Below are positions 12,165 to 24,015 of a stretch of DNA of 64,000 bases, in pieces. A model generated the notes under the pieces. The model worked only from the letters and a program-made list of their open reading frames with translations. It was not told where the DNA came from and did not search any database. The translations under genes were made by a program, and so were the position numbers. The DNA is from Mimachlamys varia (Eukaryota; Mollusca; Bivalvia; Pectinida; Pectinidae). Every line of letters begins with the position of its first letter. Positions within the stretch are counted from its first letter, which is position 1. The DNA is taken from NCBI GenBank assembly GCA_947623455.1, contig OX392542.1:13151625-13215624 (forward strand), read 5' to 3'.

Positions 12165-12960
12165 AAAGGTTCAAATTGAGTTCAAAATGTTTCTAGGAGT
12201 ATATGAACATTCCTATTTGGTTACTTTGTGTGGGAGTGTCGTTTAATTTCCGGCACGTGCAGGAAACGCAGCTGGATAAATAAAAATACATCAAAATCAC
12301 AAAGACTCCTTTAACAGTGGTAAACAGTCCTTAGTTAAAACAATAAAGCATAGCTATAACGGTAGTGTTTGTCAATGACCTAAGTAAAGCGGGGAGGTAA
12401 CACGGGAACTCTATACAGCAGGGTGTCTTTAGACTATTTGCAAAGCTATAACGGTAATGTTTGTCAGTGATGTAATGATGTCAATAATGTAAGAAAGGTT
12501 CAACTTGAGTTCAAAATGTTTCTAGGAATATAATTATGAACATCCCTATTTGGTTACTTTGTGTGGGAGTGTCGTTTAATTTCTGGCACGTGCAGGGAAC
12601 GCAGCTGGATGAATAACAACACATCAAAATCACAAAGACTCCTTTAACAGTGGTAAACAGTCCTTAGTTAAACCAATAAAGCATAGCTATAACGGTAGAG
12701 TTTGTCAATGACCTAAGTAAAGCGGGGAGGTAACACGGGAACTCTATACAGCAGGGTGTCTTTAGACTATTTTAAGCATAGCTATAACGGTAGTGTTTGT
12801 CAATGACCTAAGTAAAGCGGGGAGGTTAAACGGATACTCTGTACAGTAGGATGTCTGTAGACTATTTTAAGCACAGCTATAAAGGTATTGTTTGTATATG
12901 ATGTAAGTAACACACAGGAAGGTAACACATGAACATTTTATAGCAGGATGTCTGTCCCCT
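12165..12960. repeat. direct repeats, ~327-bp unit plus partial copies
   Basis: Two long copies start at about 12165 and 12493 (GTTCAAATTGAGTTCAAAAT versus GTTCAACTTGAGTTCAAAAT) and run through GTGTGGGAGTGTCGTTTAAT and GCGGGGAGGTAACACGGG. Two progressively diverged partial copies of the right half follow to about 12960. It lies just beyond the 3' end of gene B. Confidence 0.8.
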
Positions 12961-13326
12961 ACCTCCTGGCTTCTGGAACCCTGTAAAAGCTTCAAAACAC
13001 AGAGACATGATGAACGTTTTTTTTAATTACAAATACGGCGCATCCTGTTTTGATGTACATAATATCGTCTCAATGGCGAAATCGGGCGTTCTTGAGGGCG
13101 GTCAGAGCTAGGTCTCTTCTATTGCAACGAACACTTCTAAGTTTGACATCAAATCCTTACAAATGCTCCATTTTACAAATGTGTGTGGTAGCAATACTGA
13201 CCGTATCAATGTGACTCGCAAGAGTTTGAATATGTTAGAATTCAACTTTAATTCATTCGAAAACAGTGCACAGTTCCTCGGGCCATAACAACACGGAAAG
13301 TGTACGTCAAAAGACGCTACCCAGCG

Positions 13327-16300
13327 TTAGGCCATCGACCCGCCTTTCTTCGACTTCCCCGAAGTCTCTTCGACCTTTTTCCATGTGGACCCACTTTCCT
13401 TCCGCTTGCCACGCGGTGGCTTGTCGCCTGGTTTCGGCTGGGCGGTCTGTCGTTTGAGGTGGACGGTCAGGGCAAAAGCTACCAGGGCGATGATAAACGT
13501 TATCAATAGTACGCCATGGAATGCGATATCGGCTATCAAGTAGCAGTAAGTTCCAATGACAACACCTGTAACAAAAATGGCATGTATCATCAACCAATGA
13601 CAATATATGTAACATAAATTACATGTATTATTAACCAATGGTGATGTCTGTAACATAAAGGACGTGCAATGGCAACCCCTGTAGCACGAAGAATATGTGA
13701 TATTAACTAATTACAAAATCTGTTACATAAAGGACATGAATGATTTACCAATGACGGAACCTGTTACATAAAGGACATGAATGATTTACCAATGACGGAA
13801 CCTGTTACATAAAGGACATGAATGATTAATCAATGACGGAACCTGTTACATAAAGGACATGAATGATTAACCAATGACAGAACCTGTTACATAAAGGACA
13901 TGAATGATTAACCAATGGCAGAACCTGTTTTTTTATAACTTAATTTTTTACTTTTTTTTTTCAAAAGCAGGGATTTTACATGCTTGGTATATTGTAGCTA
14001 TAAAAAATAAAATTCTTTTTTTTTTTTTAATCTGTAGAATATTTAATCACTAAAGTTAACATTTGTAACATGAAATTGATATTCGATCCACTGTTTGAGT
14101 ACTCACATAGTTTACTAATACACTTGTAAATAGTAAAACATTTACCTGTTTCTTCTCCACATGCATCTGCGGTGTCACATTCAGTCTTATAGTACTCAGC
14201 AGCCCTTAAATCTTAAACAAAAATAACAAATGATAACATCTGTAGCATAAATGACGTGTATTATAAGCCAATGAAGATACCCGTAACATAAATGACGTGA
14301 ATTATAAGCCAATGACGAAACCCGTAACATACATGGCGTGTATTGTTAGGCAATGACGAAACCCGTAACATAAATGACGTGTATTATTAGCCAATGACGA
14401 TACCCATAACAAAAATGACGTGTATTATTAGCCAATGACGAAACCTGTAACATAAAAATGACGTGTATTATTAGCCAATGGCGATACCTGTAATATGAAG
14501 GACGTAAAACACTTCATTTGAAATTCTTTTATTAGCCTGTATATCTATATAATTTGCATACGCAGATGTGGATGTTTATGCAATGATGTAGCAAACAAGT
14601 TTATAAACTTTTTCTTTTGGTTGGTAAGCATTGACTGAGAAAAGATTCATATACCACAACCGATGAGTGCTTTGTGTGACGTCATCGATGACTGTACTCC
14701 ATCATCTTCATCGGGAAAATGACCAGCGTATTGCTTGTACACAAGAGTTCTAAATTATGGCGAGTCGATGGATGTCGATTCGGTAATGTTTAAAATTACT
14801 TTTTATGTTCAAAACTAGTCTTTATCATTCATACCAAAATGGCGAATATGATATAATTAGTTATACATGTACCGAAACGACTAGATTAGGCTACGTTTTG
14901 TTTACCGAGCAATACTTACCATCGAAACGTCGCCTATAAAAACCTTATTTATTGTACTACATAGATAATTCCACAAAGCAACGAGTATGTGCACCTAAGC
15001 AAATTTGTATTAGGTGTGGCGATAAAATAATATTAAAGAATACAAAGTGTCAACAAAATTCGAACATAAAAAATCAATTAAACTAGGTGCAAAACATGAA
15101 CAAATGAAAGATTTACATTGAAAACCTTGAAAAAAGAGAATAGGACCAGACCCGTATTCATAAAAAATGAATAAGGGCCAAGACGTTCCGGAAGAGTAAG
15201 CGTCTTCTGCTTTATCGACGACATTCGCCATGTAAACATTGGTCACATCCAAGTTAATAGAAATACAACAAACGCAACCGCCGATCAAATAGACATCACA
15301 AAACACTTTTTGAGATGCAGATATGCATGGTGAATAGTCACTTTTAAAGAATTTGGTTAAACACCACAATTCAAATATTATGTGGTTTTGTGTGTTAACA
15401 AGCACCGTAGTCAACGTACTTTGAGCACATGGGACCTAAAAATTGGTTTAAAACGGGGCGCTTAGTAGGATAACAAAACTAAAATCTACGCAATGAAAGT
15501 CGACAACCATCGCCATTTTCCGTAAACAAAAAACCTCTCGCTTAAGGAAAGTACCGACGGTTACGCAAATGACTGTATAGGTATGACGTCATATCCTAGG
15601 TGCTTATAATACATAATTTGTTTAAATAGCTATTGAGCAGATTCGTTTTCAAATTATTGATTCCGATGAATACAGTTTAACCTTCTACGATTCCAACAAA
15701 AAAAAATTAAAAGATTGATGAAAGCAAATTGCCTTCAAATTGGCATGATTGATTAGAAAGTTTGTTCAAAACGTAATATACATTTAAATTTACAATTGCA
15801 TTAGATTAGATAAAAGCATTACCTAATTTATATGCGGCATTAAAGTTTCTGGTATTTTTTTTCAAATGATATTTATGGAATATTTGTTTCTTATGCTGGT
15901 CTGGCTTTATGCAAATTGCAAGGGTTTGGGTCGAAATGATACATATCTTAAGGTTTATAGCCCTGTGAATGCAATTTCGTTTGGTTGAGAGAAAGCAGGC
16001 TTGCTTGGTTGGAGAAACGTTTACTTACTGGCTGTGGGGCTGGCACAGACGATGTCCCCGGCCAGGGAAACGTTGTTTGTGGTTATGTGAGTCCAGATCC
16101 ACAGATTAGGGCACGTGCAGACCCAGTCTATCCCGGTCAGTTCCAGGGTGGTCAGGGAGGTGGTCTTCTCGAACATGTCCACTGGCAGAGAGATGAAAGG
16201 GTTGTTCTTCATCGAGATGTGAGTCGCCTTGGTCGAGGCTTGAAACATGTCCTTCTGAACGACTCGCATATGGGTGTTATCGAGGATAATTGTAGATACA

Positions 16301-16890
16301 TTCTCCAACGAATACAATACGCCATTCGGAAGACCGCCTGATGTTATCTGGGTGTTCCGAAAGGCGAGCATCCCTAATGGTTCCGGAACGCTGCTCATTC
16401 TCTCTATGTTTACTCCGTTGAAACAGTTGAAGCCCATGCTACTGATAGACCCCCCGTCAATACTGAAATAATTGAGGGTTCCGAAGCTGCTGAAGACATC
16501 GTCGGGGAGCGAGAGGATCATACAATCGAAGATTCGCAATTCCTTCACCCATCCCATATTGTCAAAGGTCCCATTATAGACGATGAGCGATCCGCCGGCG
16601 ATACACCGGACGTGGAGTGTGGGCACTATGTTGCCATCAAACAAGGCCGTATCTATGTTTTCGAATCCGGAAAATGTCGCCGGTCCTGTGGAAGAAAGCG
16701 ATCCATCAATATCGACCAGCTTCAGTACCTGTGGTACGTTGTCGAAGTCGGAGTAGACCAGAGGGAGTGACCAGCTACGGGCGCTACAGCTGTATTCTGT
16801 TTTAGTCGAATCATATGTGCATCCCTGGGGATCTACGGCAAGCGTTAAGGTGACGCTGACGACCAGCGGAATCAGCGCCGACAAAGCCAT
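13327..16890 (-). CDS. gene B: secreted/membrane LRR protein, 3 coding exons, 388 aa
   Basis: Minus-strand exons are 16890-16029, 14211-14146 and 13565-13327 (862+66+239 = 1167 nt; both introns GT-AG, phase 1). A signal peptide covers residues 1 to about 18. C24 starts the cysteine N-terminus (YSCSARSW). LRRs follow, for example ISMKNNPFISLPVDMF. The C-terminal cap starts at WVCTCPNLWIW, crosses exon 2 (AAEYYKTECDTADAC) and reaches C317. The membrane helix is at about 323-344. The tail is basic and contains GSTWKKVEE, related to the SSW-K motif of genes C and D, but it ends GGSMA instead of GWV/GWI. The ATG is the natural start of the signal peptide. Both introns carry an unusual minisatellite (separate entries), so splicing of this gene deserves cDNA confirmation. 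Confidence 0.88.
13567..13935. repeat. ~42-bp array in gene B intron 2 carrying splice-acceptor copies
   Basis: About nine units run from the exon 3 acceptor outwards. On the plus strand a unit reads CCAATGACGGAACCTGTTAC then ATAAAGGACATGAATGATTA. The true exon 3 boundary reads CCAATGACAACACCTGTAAC, so each unit is a copy of the intron/exon 3 junction, with TTACAG|GT on the minus strand. The most regular part is 13740-13920. Confidence 0.8.
14230..14500. repeat. ~41-bp array in gene B intron 1, same family as intron 2 array
   Basis: About six units contain AGCCAATGACGAAACCCGTA followed by ACATAAATGACGTGTATTAT. They align with the intron 2 units base for base apart from scattered substitutions, so one array has been copied to both sides of exon 2. 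Confidence 0.8.
15032..15265 (+). mobile_element. dispersed ~265-bp repeat, copy 4, in gene B intron 1
   Basis: Diverged copy with AAGAATACAAAGTGTCAAC, ACATGAACAAATGAAAGATT and GTTCCGGAAGAGTAAGCGTC. A short insertion (about 15160-15178) separates the halves. It is antisense to gene B. Confidence 0.65.
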
Positions 16891-17611
16891 GTCCGGTAAA
16901 ATGGCAGGGTACTATCAAACTCTGTTAGTGGTGGAAAGTCTTACAACATCCAACCGCCAACGGGTGAATTTAACACTGGGTTTACTTGTTATGTAACACA
17001 GAAGCGTCATCAAAGTCAAAAGGCATAAATGTCCATCAATGTTACAGATGATGGCCAAAACGGTCTTTCAACATTCAGGCGACCATCTTCCCACGTAATT
17101 GGCCCGTATGTTATATCGAGGTTGTGTCGCCGTTACGGTATTAGGGACACTGCCAATCTATAAAATCTATGTATTGTACTTGCAGATTATTATATTTAGT
17201 TTGTTCTCTTAAACGAGAGCGTGGCCCAGGATTAAGGCAAGCCCTAATCCACTTGTCAAAGATCGACCGGTTACAAATGTTAAACAAGTATTATGTTAGA
17301 TATCAAGACTTAACTTAATTTTGAAACAATGACATAAATACCATATAGGGGATGTCAATATTTGAATAACTTTACCGTGAAACAATGGTTATCTGAGGCG
17401 TCGTTGATCGTGATGCCGATTAGTTGGCAATAATGATCGATGATTATCATTTTCGAAATATTTGCGATTCGTTGAAAATTATTCAGAAATGAGGTAATCG
17501 TTGATGTTTAGGTTTTGTTGCAATTGCGTCGTCGTTGTTTTTGGTGTTCAGAATACATGGTACAGTTGTGTTTTGTAAGATTTACGTTATAATGTCAATG
17601 ATGTTGTTTGT
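16891..17611. other. gene B upstream/promoter region
   Basis: Non-coding sequence between the gene B start codon and the 35-bp array. No exon is visible. The region should hold the transcription start of gene B, but no core element is clear enough to call. Confidence 0.45.
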
Positions 17612-18515
17612 GGGGACTGGGGGTTCGTAACGATATAATTGTTTATGTTTGTGAGGATTACGTAACGGTATTACTGTTGTTGTTTGTGGGGATAACGTAA
17701 CGATATTACTGTTGTTGTTTGTGGGGATTACGTAACGATGTTACTGTTGTTGTTTGTGGGGATTACGTAACGATATTACTGTTGTTGTTTGTGAAGATTA
17801 CGTAACGATATTAAAGTTGTTGTTTGGGGGGATTACGTAAAGATATAACTGTTGTTGTTTGTGGAGATTACGTAACGATATTACTGTTGTTGTTTGTGGG
17901 GATTACGTATCGATATTAATGTTGTTGTTTGTGGGGATAACGTATCGATATCAATGTTGTTGTTGGTGGGGATTACGTAACGATATTACTGTTGTTGTTT
18001 GTGCTAGATTACGTAACGATATTACTGTTGTTGTTTGTGGGGATTACGTTACGATATAACTGTTGTTGTTTGTAGGAGATATCGTAACAATATTACTGTT
18101 GTTATTTGTGGGGATTACGTAACGATATTACTGTTGTTGTTTGTGGGGATTACGTAACGATATTACTGTTGTTGTTTGTGGGGATTACGTTACGATATAA
18201 CTGTTGTTGTTTGTTGGAATTACGTTACGATATTACTGTTGTTGTTTGTGGGAATTACGTAGCGATATAACTGTTGTTGTTTGTGGGGGTTACGTAACAA
18301 TATTACTGTTGTTGTTTGTTGGCGATTACGTAATGATTGCACTGTTGTTGTTCGTGGGTTTTCTTTAAAATGTTACTGTTATTGCTTTGGGGGGGGGGGG
18401 GGGGGGGGGTTGCAACGATATTTCTGTTGTTGTTTTTTGGTGTTTGTAACGATATTACTGTTAATGTATGTGAGGATTCCGTAACGATATAACTGTTGTT
18501 GTTTGGTGGTTGTGT
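17612..18515. repeat. 35-bp minisatellite with repeated bZIP-type sites
   Basis: About 25 copies of a 35-bp unit, GTTGTTGTTTGTGGGGATTA followed by CGTAACGATATTACT. About ten copies retain ATTACGTAAC exactly (for example 17727-17736), and others differ by one or two bases. A run of about 18 G interrupts it at 18391-18408. The array ends 0.7 kb upstream of the gene B ATG. Confidence 0.9.
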
Positions 18516-18929
18516 GGTAGTATTGAGATATGTCGTTTTCAATTGATTTCATGATAGCGTCTTTTTTGTCGTTGCTGTTTGAGGGTGAATTTGAAACTGC
18601 GTTGAAATCGTTTCTTACGGTAGTTATGATTGTGATATTGTATTCCTGAATGAATGATAGTGTTGTACATTGATCGGTAAATTGTCGACGCTATATTTGA
18701 AGGCTCGGGTCGTTAGTTCATGGTTTTTTTGTTAGGTCGATGTTTTTGGATGGTCGCAACGTCTCCGTTGATGGCTGCTGAAGTTTAAAAACAGACTGTA
18801 TTGGTTGTTTTCAGTGGTTACAGAATGACTTTATTGATTGCTGTTAGTTCTTCATAATGACCCATTGATGTTTACTACGGTTTCAGAATGGCTTCCTTTA
18901 TAACTTTTAGGATTTCAAAATAACTTCGT

Positions 18930-19795
18930 TATTAGTTGTAAGGGTTACAGAATGACTCCATTGATGGTTGTTAGGGTTACAGAATGACTTCGTTATTTGT
19001 TGTCAGGGTAGCAGATTGGTGGTTGTTAGGGTTTCATTGTGGCTCTTTTGATGGTTGTTATGGTTACAGAAGGGTTTCGTTTTCATTGTAAGGATTACAG
19101 AATGACTTCGTTAATAGTTGTTAGGGTTACACAATGGTTCCGTTGATGGTTGTCAGGGTTACATAATGGCTCCGTTGATGGTTGTTAGGGTTACAAAATG
19201 GTTCCATTGATGGTTGTTTGGGTTACATAATGGCTACGTTGATAGTTGTTAGGGTTACAGAATGGCTCCGTTGGTGGTTGTTAGGGTTACATAATGGCTT
19301 CGTTGATAGTTGTTAGGGTTACACAATGGTTCCGTTGATGGTTGTCAGGGTTACATAATGGCTTCGTTGATGGTTGTTAGGGTTACAAAATGGTTCCGTT
19401 GATGGTTGTTTGGGTTACATAATTGCTACGTTGATAGTTGTTAGGGTTACAGAATGGCTCCGTTGGTGGTTGTTAGGGTTACATAATGGCTTCATTGATG
19501 GTTGTTAGGGTTACAGAATGGCTTTGTTGATGGTTGTTAGGGTTACATAATGGCTCCGTTGGTGGTTGTTAGGGTTGCATAATGGCTTCGTTGATGGTTG
19601 TTAGGGTTACATAATGGCTTCGTTGATGGTTGTTAGGGTTACATAATGGCTTTGTTGATGGTTGTTAGGGTAACATAATGGCTCCGTTGGTGGTTGTTAA
19701 GGTTACATAATGGCTTCGTTGATGGTTGTTAGGGTTACAGAATGACTCCGTTGATGGTTGTTTGGGTTACATAATGGCTTCGTTGATAGTTTGTT
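18930..19795. repeat. 32-bp minisatellite containing TTAGGG
   Basis: About 26 copies of a 32-bp unit, GTTGATGGTTGTTAGGGTTA plus CATAATGGCTTC. Most units hold one TTAGGGTTA block. The 32-bp periodicity and the non-telomeric remainder show it is a minisatellite rather than an interstitial telomere tract. Confidence 0.9.
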
Positions 19796-19989
19796 AGATA
19801 ACAGAATAGCTACGTTGAAAGTAAAAGAATGTTTTCGTTTAATTATTCGTTGCCCGGTAGTTGAGTCCATTGTTAATACCATACTATGACATCTTTCCCC
19901 TAGACACAATTCTAATTACCACTGGTAAAACATCTTCGCAACTGATAAACCACAATATTACAAAGGAATCCAGTACTAGTGAACACTTT

Positions 19990-20745
19990 TCGACACAAGA
20001 GAATAATTAAATAATTTAAAATCTTTTTTATTCAAAAAAAAAAAAAAAAAACCAGGAAAATTCATTTTCGCAAAATGAAGTTGATATACTTTGTAACATA
20101 AAACTTAAACATTTTTGAGAGACTCATCAGTTCAAGACTATAATCTATTTGATATACGGTATACATATGAGGGTTAGTTATTTGAATAAAGCGTAGTACA
20201 TTGTAGCTATATATTTCTGTATATTCAACTCAGTATGGCGATTTCGACATAAGAGAATAATTAAATAATTTAAAATCTTTTTTATTCAAAAACAAAACCA
20301 GGAAAATTCATTTTCCCAAATGAAGTTGATATACTTTATAATATAAAACTGAGAAAGATTTTGAGAGACTTATAGGTTCAAGACTATAATCTATTTTTAT
20401 AGGTATACATATGAGGGTAAGTGACGTTATTTGAATAAAGCATAGTACATTGTAGCTATATATTTCTGTATATTCAACTCAGTATGGCGATTTCGACATA
20501 AGAGAATAATTAAATAATTTAAAATCTTTTTATTCAAAAACAAAACCAGGAAAATTCATTTTCGCAAAATGAAGTTGATATACTTTATAACATAAAACTG
20601 AGAAAAATTTTGAGAGACTCATCAGTTCAAGACTATAATCTATTTTATATACGGTATACATATGAGGGTAAGTGACGCCATTTGACTAAAGCGTAGTAGC
20701 TATATATGTCTGTAAATTCAACTCAGTATGTCGATTTCAAACAGG
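19990..20745. repeat. three tandem copies of a ~247-bp unit
   Basis: Copies begin near 19991, 20246 and 20494 with AAGAGAATAATTAAATAATT. Each contains ACCAGGAAAATTCATTTTC and ends with GTATATTCAACTCAGTATGG. Copies 2 and 3 are very similar. Copy 1 has a 17-A run at 20036-20052. Confidence 0.85.
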
Positions 20746-20806
20746 CGAGTTAGTGAAGGAACTTTCTCCAAATATGAAACAAACGAAAAGCACACATGGT
20801 CGTCAT

Positions 20807-20820
20807 TTTATTCATTTATT
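20807..20820 (-). terminator. candidate poly(A) signals, gene C
   Basis: Two AATAAA hexamers on the minus strand (20812-20807 and 20820-20815), about 425 nt downstream of the gene C stop codon. Confidence 0.35.
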
Positions 20821-21244
20821 AACAAACAAACGAAGTAATTCACGAATACACCAATCCAGGGACTGCACAAGACGATATATCATTTGACAATACACAATTG
20901 ATACATGGAGGTGATTTTGATAAATGGAAATATTGTTTATTTAAAGTTATAAATGTAGTATAGGAATATTTACATAGCGCACCGCTTTGCCAGGTGAATC
21001 CTGATATCAGAAAAACGAACCAGAATCTTTTAAACTATAATAAAATAAAACTTACACAATGATATAAGGTTATTCACAATGACATGGTAAGGTAAACCGA
21101 CACTTTGATAATTCTTGGTGATTGACTGAAAGTTATTTTACAAGTAAAGCAGCATGAACAAGCAAGTTTCTTAAAATAAATACAACTTAATAAAAAATGC
21201 CACTGAAACGCAATGTTCGAATGACGTCACGGGACTCGTTTTGG

Positions 21245-23307
21245 TTACACCCACCCCTTGCCTTTTGGCGCGTTAGTTTTGCCTGGGGGTTTCTGCCCGG
21301 TGTTTCCGCCCCGTTTGAGGGCGTCCTGGACCTTGTTCCACGAGCTGTTCTTCTTGTTCTTGAGCTTGTTTTTGTTGCTGCTGAGCTGTTTGCGGGTATT
21401 ACAGACGAGTCCCAGAGCCACACACGAGAGCACGAGTGTGATTAACAGGACGCTGTAGCTGACCAGTTGATATACCGTCATACATGAGGAGCCGACTGCA
21501 ATACCTGTCAAAATACCAAACTCGGGGTTACCATGGATACATACAAAAACGAACGTCGAAATCCATCAAAAATTTATGATTTTTTCTTTATTTTAACCAA
21601 AGCACGCAGTTATGTCAAAAGAATTTGGCAACCTGTAATAACGACAATATAAACTAAAACGTTTTTGTTCATAGCAATTCATACATGTTCTACAACAGCC
21701 CCAAAGGACCATAGTTACGTTACAAAAAAATCCTAAGTTAGTCCCATTACCCAGTCACAAGGCACTGTAGTATCTTACTTGGTGTACAGTTATAAGCATA
21801 CGTGACACTGCCTACCCCCCCCCCCCCCACATCCCTTCTAAACACCTTCCTTCCCCTGTACAGAAGGTACATGAAGCTTACGATTGCCATACACCACATC
21901 CCCACCTCCACACATATTACCCAGGATAGGGGGTTGAAGGTACTGAAGTATCTTACCCAGTGTCCTGTGTAACGGGGTTAATGATGGGAAAAGAGTTGGT
22001 AATCGGTAGGATGTGGGCGAACTCGTATTCAATCTAAGGTAAAACCATACGGCGCAATTTGTCCAGACACATTATGATATAATAGCTTACCTGGGGTATC
22101 TTTACAGACATCAGTTGTCGAACAGGTGGCGCTGTAGTACGCGGTAGATCGTTTGTCTGAAACAAGAATATATCATGATACAGTGACACAAACAATAGCA
22201 CATGTATTCGCTTATAGAGAAACGTTGCTTTTGCGATCATTTCTCTTCTTTTATAGAGATTGTGTAGCACGTAATATTTTTGTTGTTATTATCTCTTTAT
22301 TTGATTTGCAGAATTTTGACGTTAAGTTTTACAATCGTTATATGATGATGGACAACCGCCGTCTTGTTACAATTACGAAGATGTTGGATTAAACCAGAAG
22401 AAAAGCGTGAAAATGACACTGATCTCTTACCTGCGTAATCTGTCGGCGTGCTGCAGACAGGACCACCCACGATGTCTATGCCCGCCGTGCTGAACGTCTC
22501 CAAAAACCATAACGCTTCACAGGTACATGCCCACTGGAGCCCCGTCATATCCACCGTGGAGAGACCGTCCAACCCGGTGAACACGTTATCGGCGATGGCG
22601 GTGATGGCGTTGTTGGAAAGGACTATTGACGTCACTGCCTTGTTGAGGGAGAACGTAGATGTCGTCACTTCCGTCAGACCTATGTTGTTGAAGTTGAACG
22701 TCTTGGTTACCGTGAGATGGTCCAACATGTTCGCCGGGAATGTTCCTGGGGTGGCACAATTCTTGATGGTGAAGTCTCCGGACGGATCCGGGACAGAAAG
22801 TTTTGAAATATTGAGGCCAGCGAAGGACGCACTATCAAGAGCGGCTATACTTCCGCCCTCGATCCGGAAGTAGTTTAAGACATTTAATTCCGAGAACGCG
22901 TTGGCGGCGATGGTCGGTATTTTACAGTTCTTGATAGTGACACCCTGCAAGTAGCCCATGTCCGTGAACGATCCGGCGTCAAACGTTGTGTCTGTGTTGG
23001 AGACACATTCAATCTCCAGAGTAGCAGCATAGTTCGAGTCAAAGTTAGCGGTCGAGAAGCTCGAAAATCCGGAAAACAGTCCACCGGAACTGATGGTTCC
23101 GGATACCTTGTATACCCGGAGTCGTTGTGGGTACGGGCTGGAGAAGCTACTGTAAGCAAGAGGTGGGGTAATGGCGGTAAAGTCACAGGTGTATACACCC
23201 ACTGAGGCATCCGTGGAATCGTACGCACATCCCGTGGGGAACGTTTGACCCAGCCCCCCGGGCACCGACAATACACACAACACTACCGCCAAGATGATCG
23301 CAGCCAT
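21245..23307 (-). CDS. gene C: secreted/membrane LRR protein, 3 coding exons, 400 aa
   Basis: Minus-strand exons are 23307-22431, 22156-22091 and 21504-21245 (877+66+260 = 1203 nt; phase 1 GT-AG introns of only 274 and 586 nt, the most compact member). A signal peptide spans residues 1-20. The N-terminal cysteine block starts at C27 (PTGCAYD) and continues with GVYTCDF. LRRs include SIVLSNNAITAIADNVF. The cap begins WACTCEALWFL, crosses exon 2 (STAYYSATCSTTDVC) and ends at C322. The membrane helix is about 328-350. The tail is strongly basic with SSWNKVQDALKRGG and ends GKGWV. N-terminus, cap and tail are most like gene D (tail like terminal exon D-b), so C and D are probably the youngest duplicates. 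A TATTTAAATA element lies about 150 nt upstream of the ATG, as a possible TATA box. Confidence 0.9.
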
Positions 23308-23891
23308 CTTGATACGGTCTGTTCTGATTGACTCCGTGAAAACAAATATGGCCGCTGTTTATTCCAGTTCTTTCTCAACAGAACTTCATTCAATCAAGCA
23401 CAGAGTTTACTGTGGCTATAGTTCTGTATCCTTAAAGTCGCAGAAAGCTTATTTAAATAATCAGAGTATTGGCTGGTGTTACGGAGTCCAAAGATTGCAG
23501 GCGTAATACAAACTCATGCTGACCTTAATCCAATGTAATACTGCGTTAATACCGTTAAACCAATGACTATTACAAGTACATATTGCACAAGGATGCCAAA
23601 ATCTATTTCCCGCACGTTCTTAACCGATTCGACAGTGACCCCGGCTTTAGAAACACAGGGTTGGGTTTGGCACGATCGTGTATATTGAAAGCGGCGCATT
23701 AACCTCGAAGCACCGGATCAACATTCAGCCTTACTCCGAGAACAAAGAATTAATAAGAGGATTACAGCTTATATATTGTAATACACTATATGTAGACTAG
23801 ACCTTGTATCTATTGGAACTTTACCGAAACAGTAATAATGTTAGGTTAGGGTCGTAATAGTTAAATGCGACTATCGCTCGACCTCATAATG
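23308..23891. other. gene C upstream region
   Basis: No gene seen. It contains the TATTTAAATA sequence near 23453-23462, a weak TATA-box candidate for gene C. Confidence 0.4.
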
Positions 23892-24015
23892 TGTTTTGTA
23901 AGCATGATATCATTCATCGTCGGGTACCAATGGTTGGTCTCGCTTCGCTTAATTGATCAGTGAGTAAGCAAAGCGAGATCAACCGTGGGTATCCAACGAT
24001 GGATATCATAAAACA
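23892..24015. mobile_element. fold-back (MITE-like) element
   Basis: The left arm contains ATGATATCATTCATCGTC, GGTACCAATGGTTGGTCTC and GCTTCGCTT. The right arm carries the complement as AAGCAAAGCGAGATCAACC, GTGGGTATCCAACGATGG and ATATCATAAAACA. Arms of about 50 nt surround a short AATTGATCAG centre. Confidence 0.7.

Larger units (their letters stand above)
8746..13326. other. gene-free repeat-rich intergenic region
   Basis: Apart from the remnants listed separately (5S-like, SINE-like, dispersed repeat, LINE tail, tandem duplications) I see no gene between A and B. The long minus-strand frame at 10111-10491 overlies a copy of the dispersed repeat and is not treated as coding. Confidence 0.55.

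Noticed and set aside
15010..15414. 134-codon minus-strand frame inside gene B intron 1
   Set aside because: Also a translation of the dispersed repeat, with no domain and no splice support.
18930..19795. Interstitial telomere tract
   Set aside because: Only one TTAGGG per 32-bp unit; the rest of the unit is unrelated to telomere repeats.
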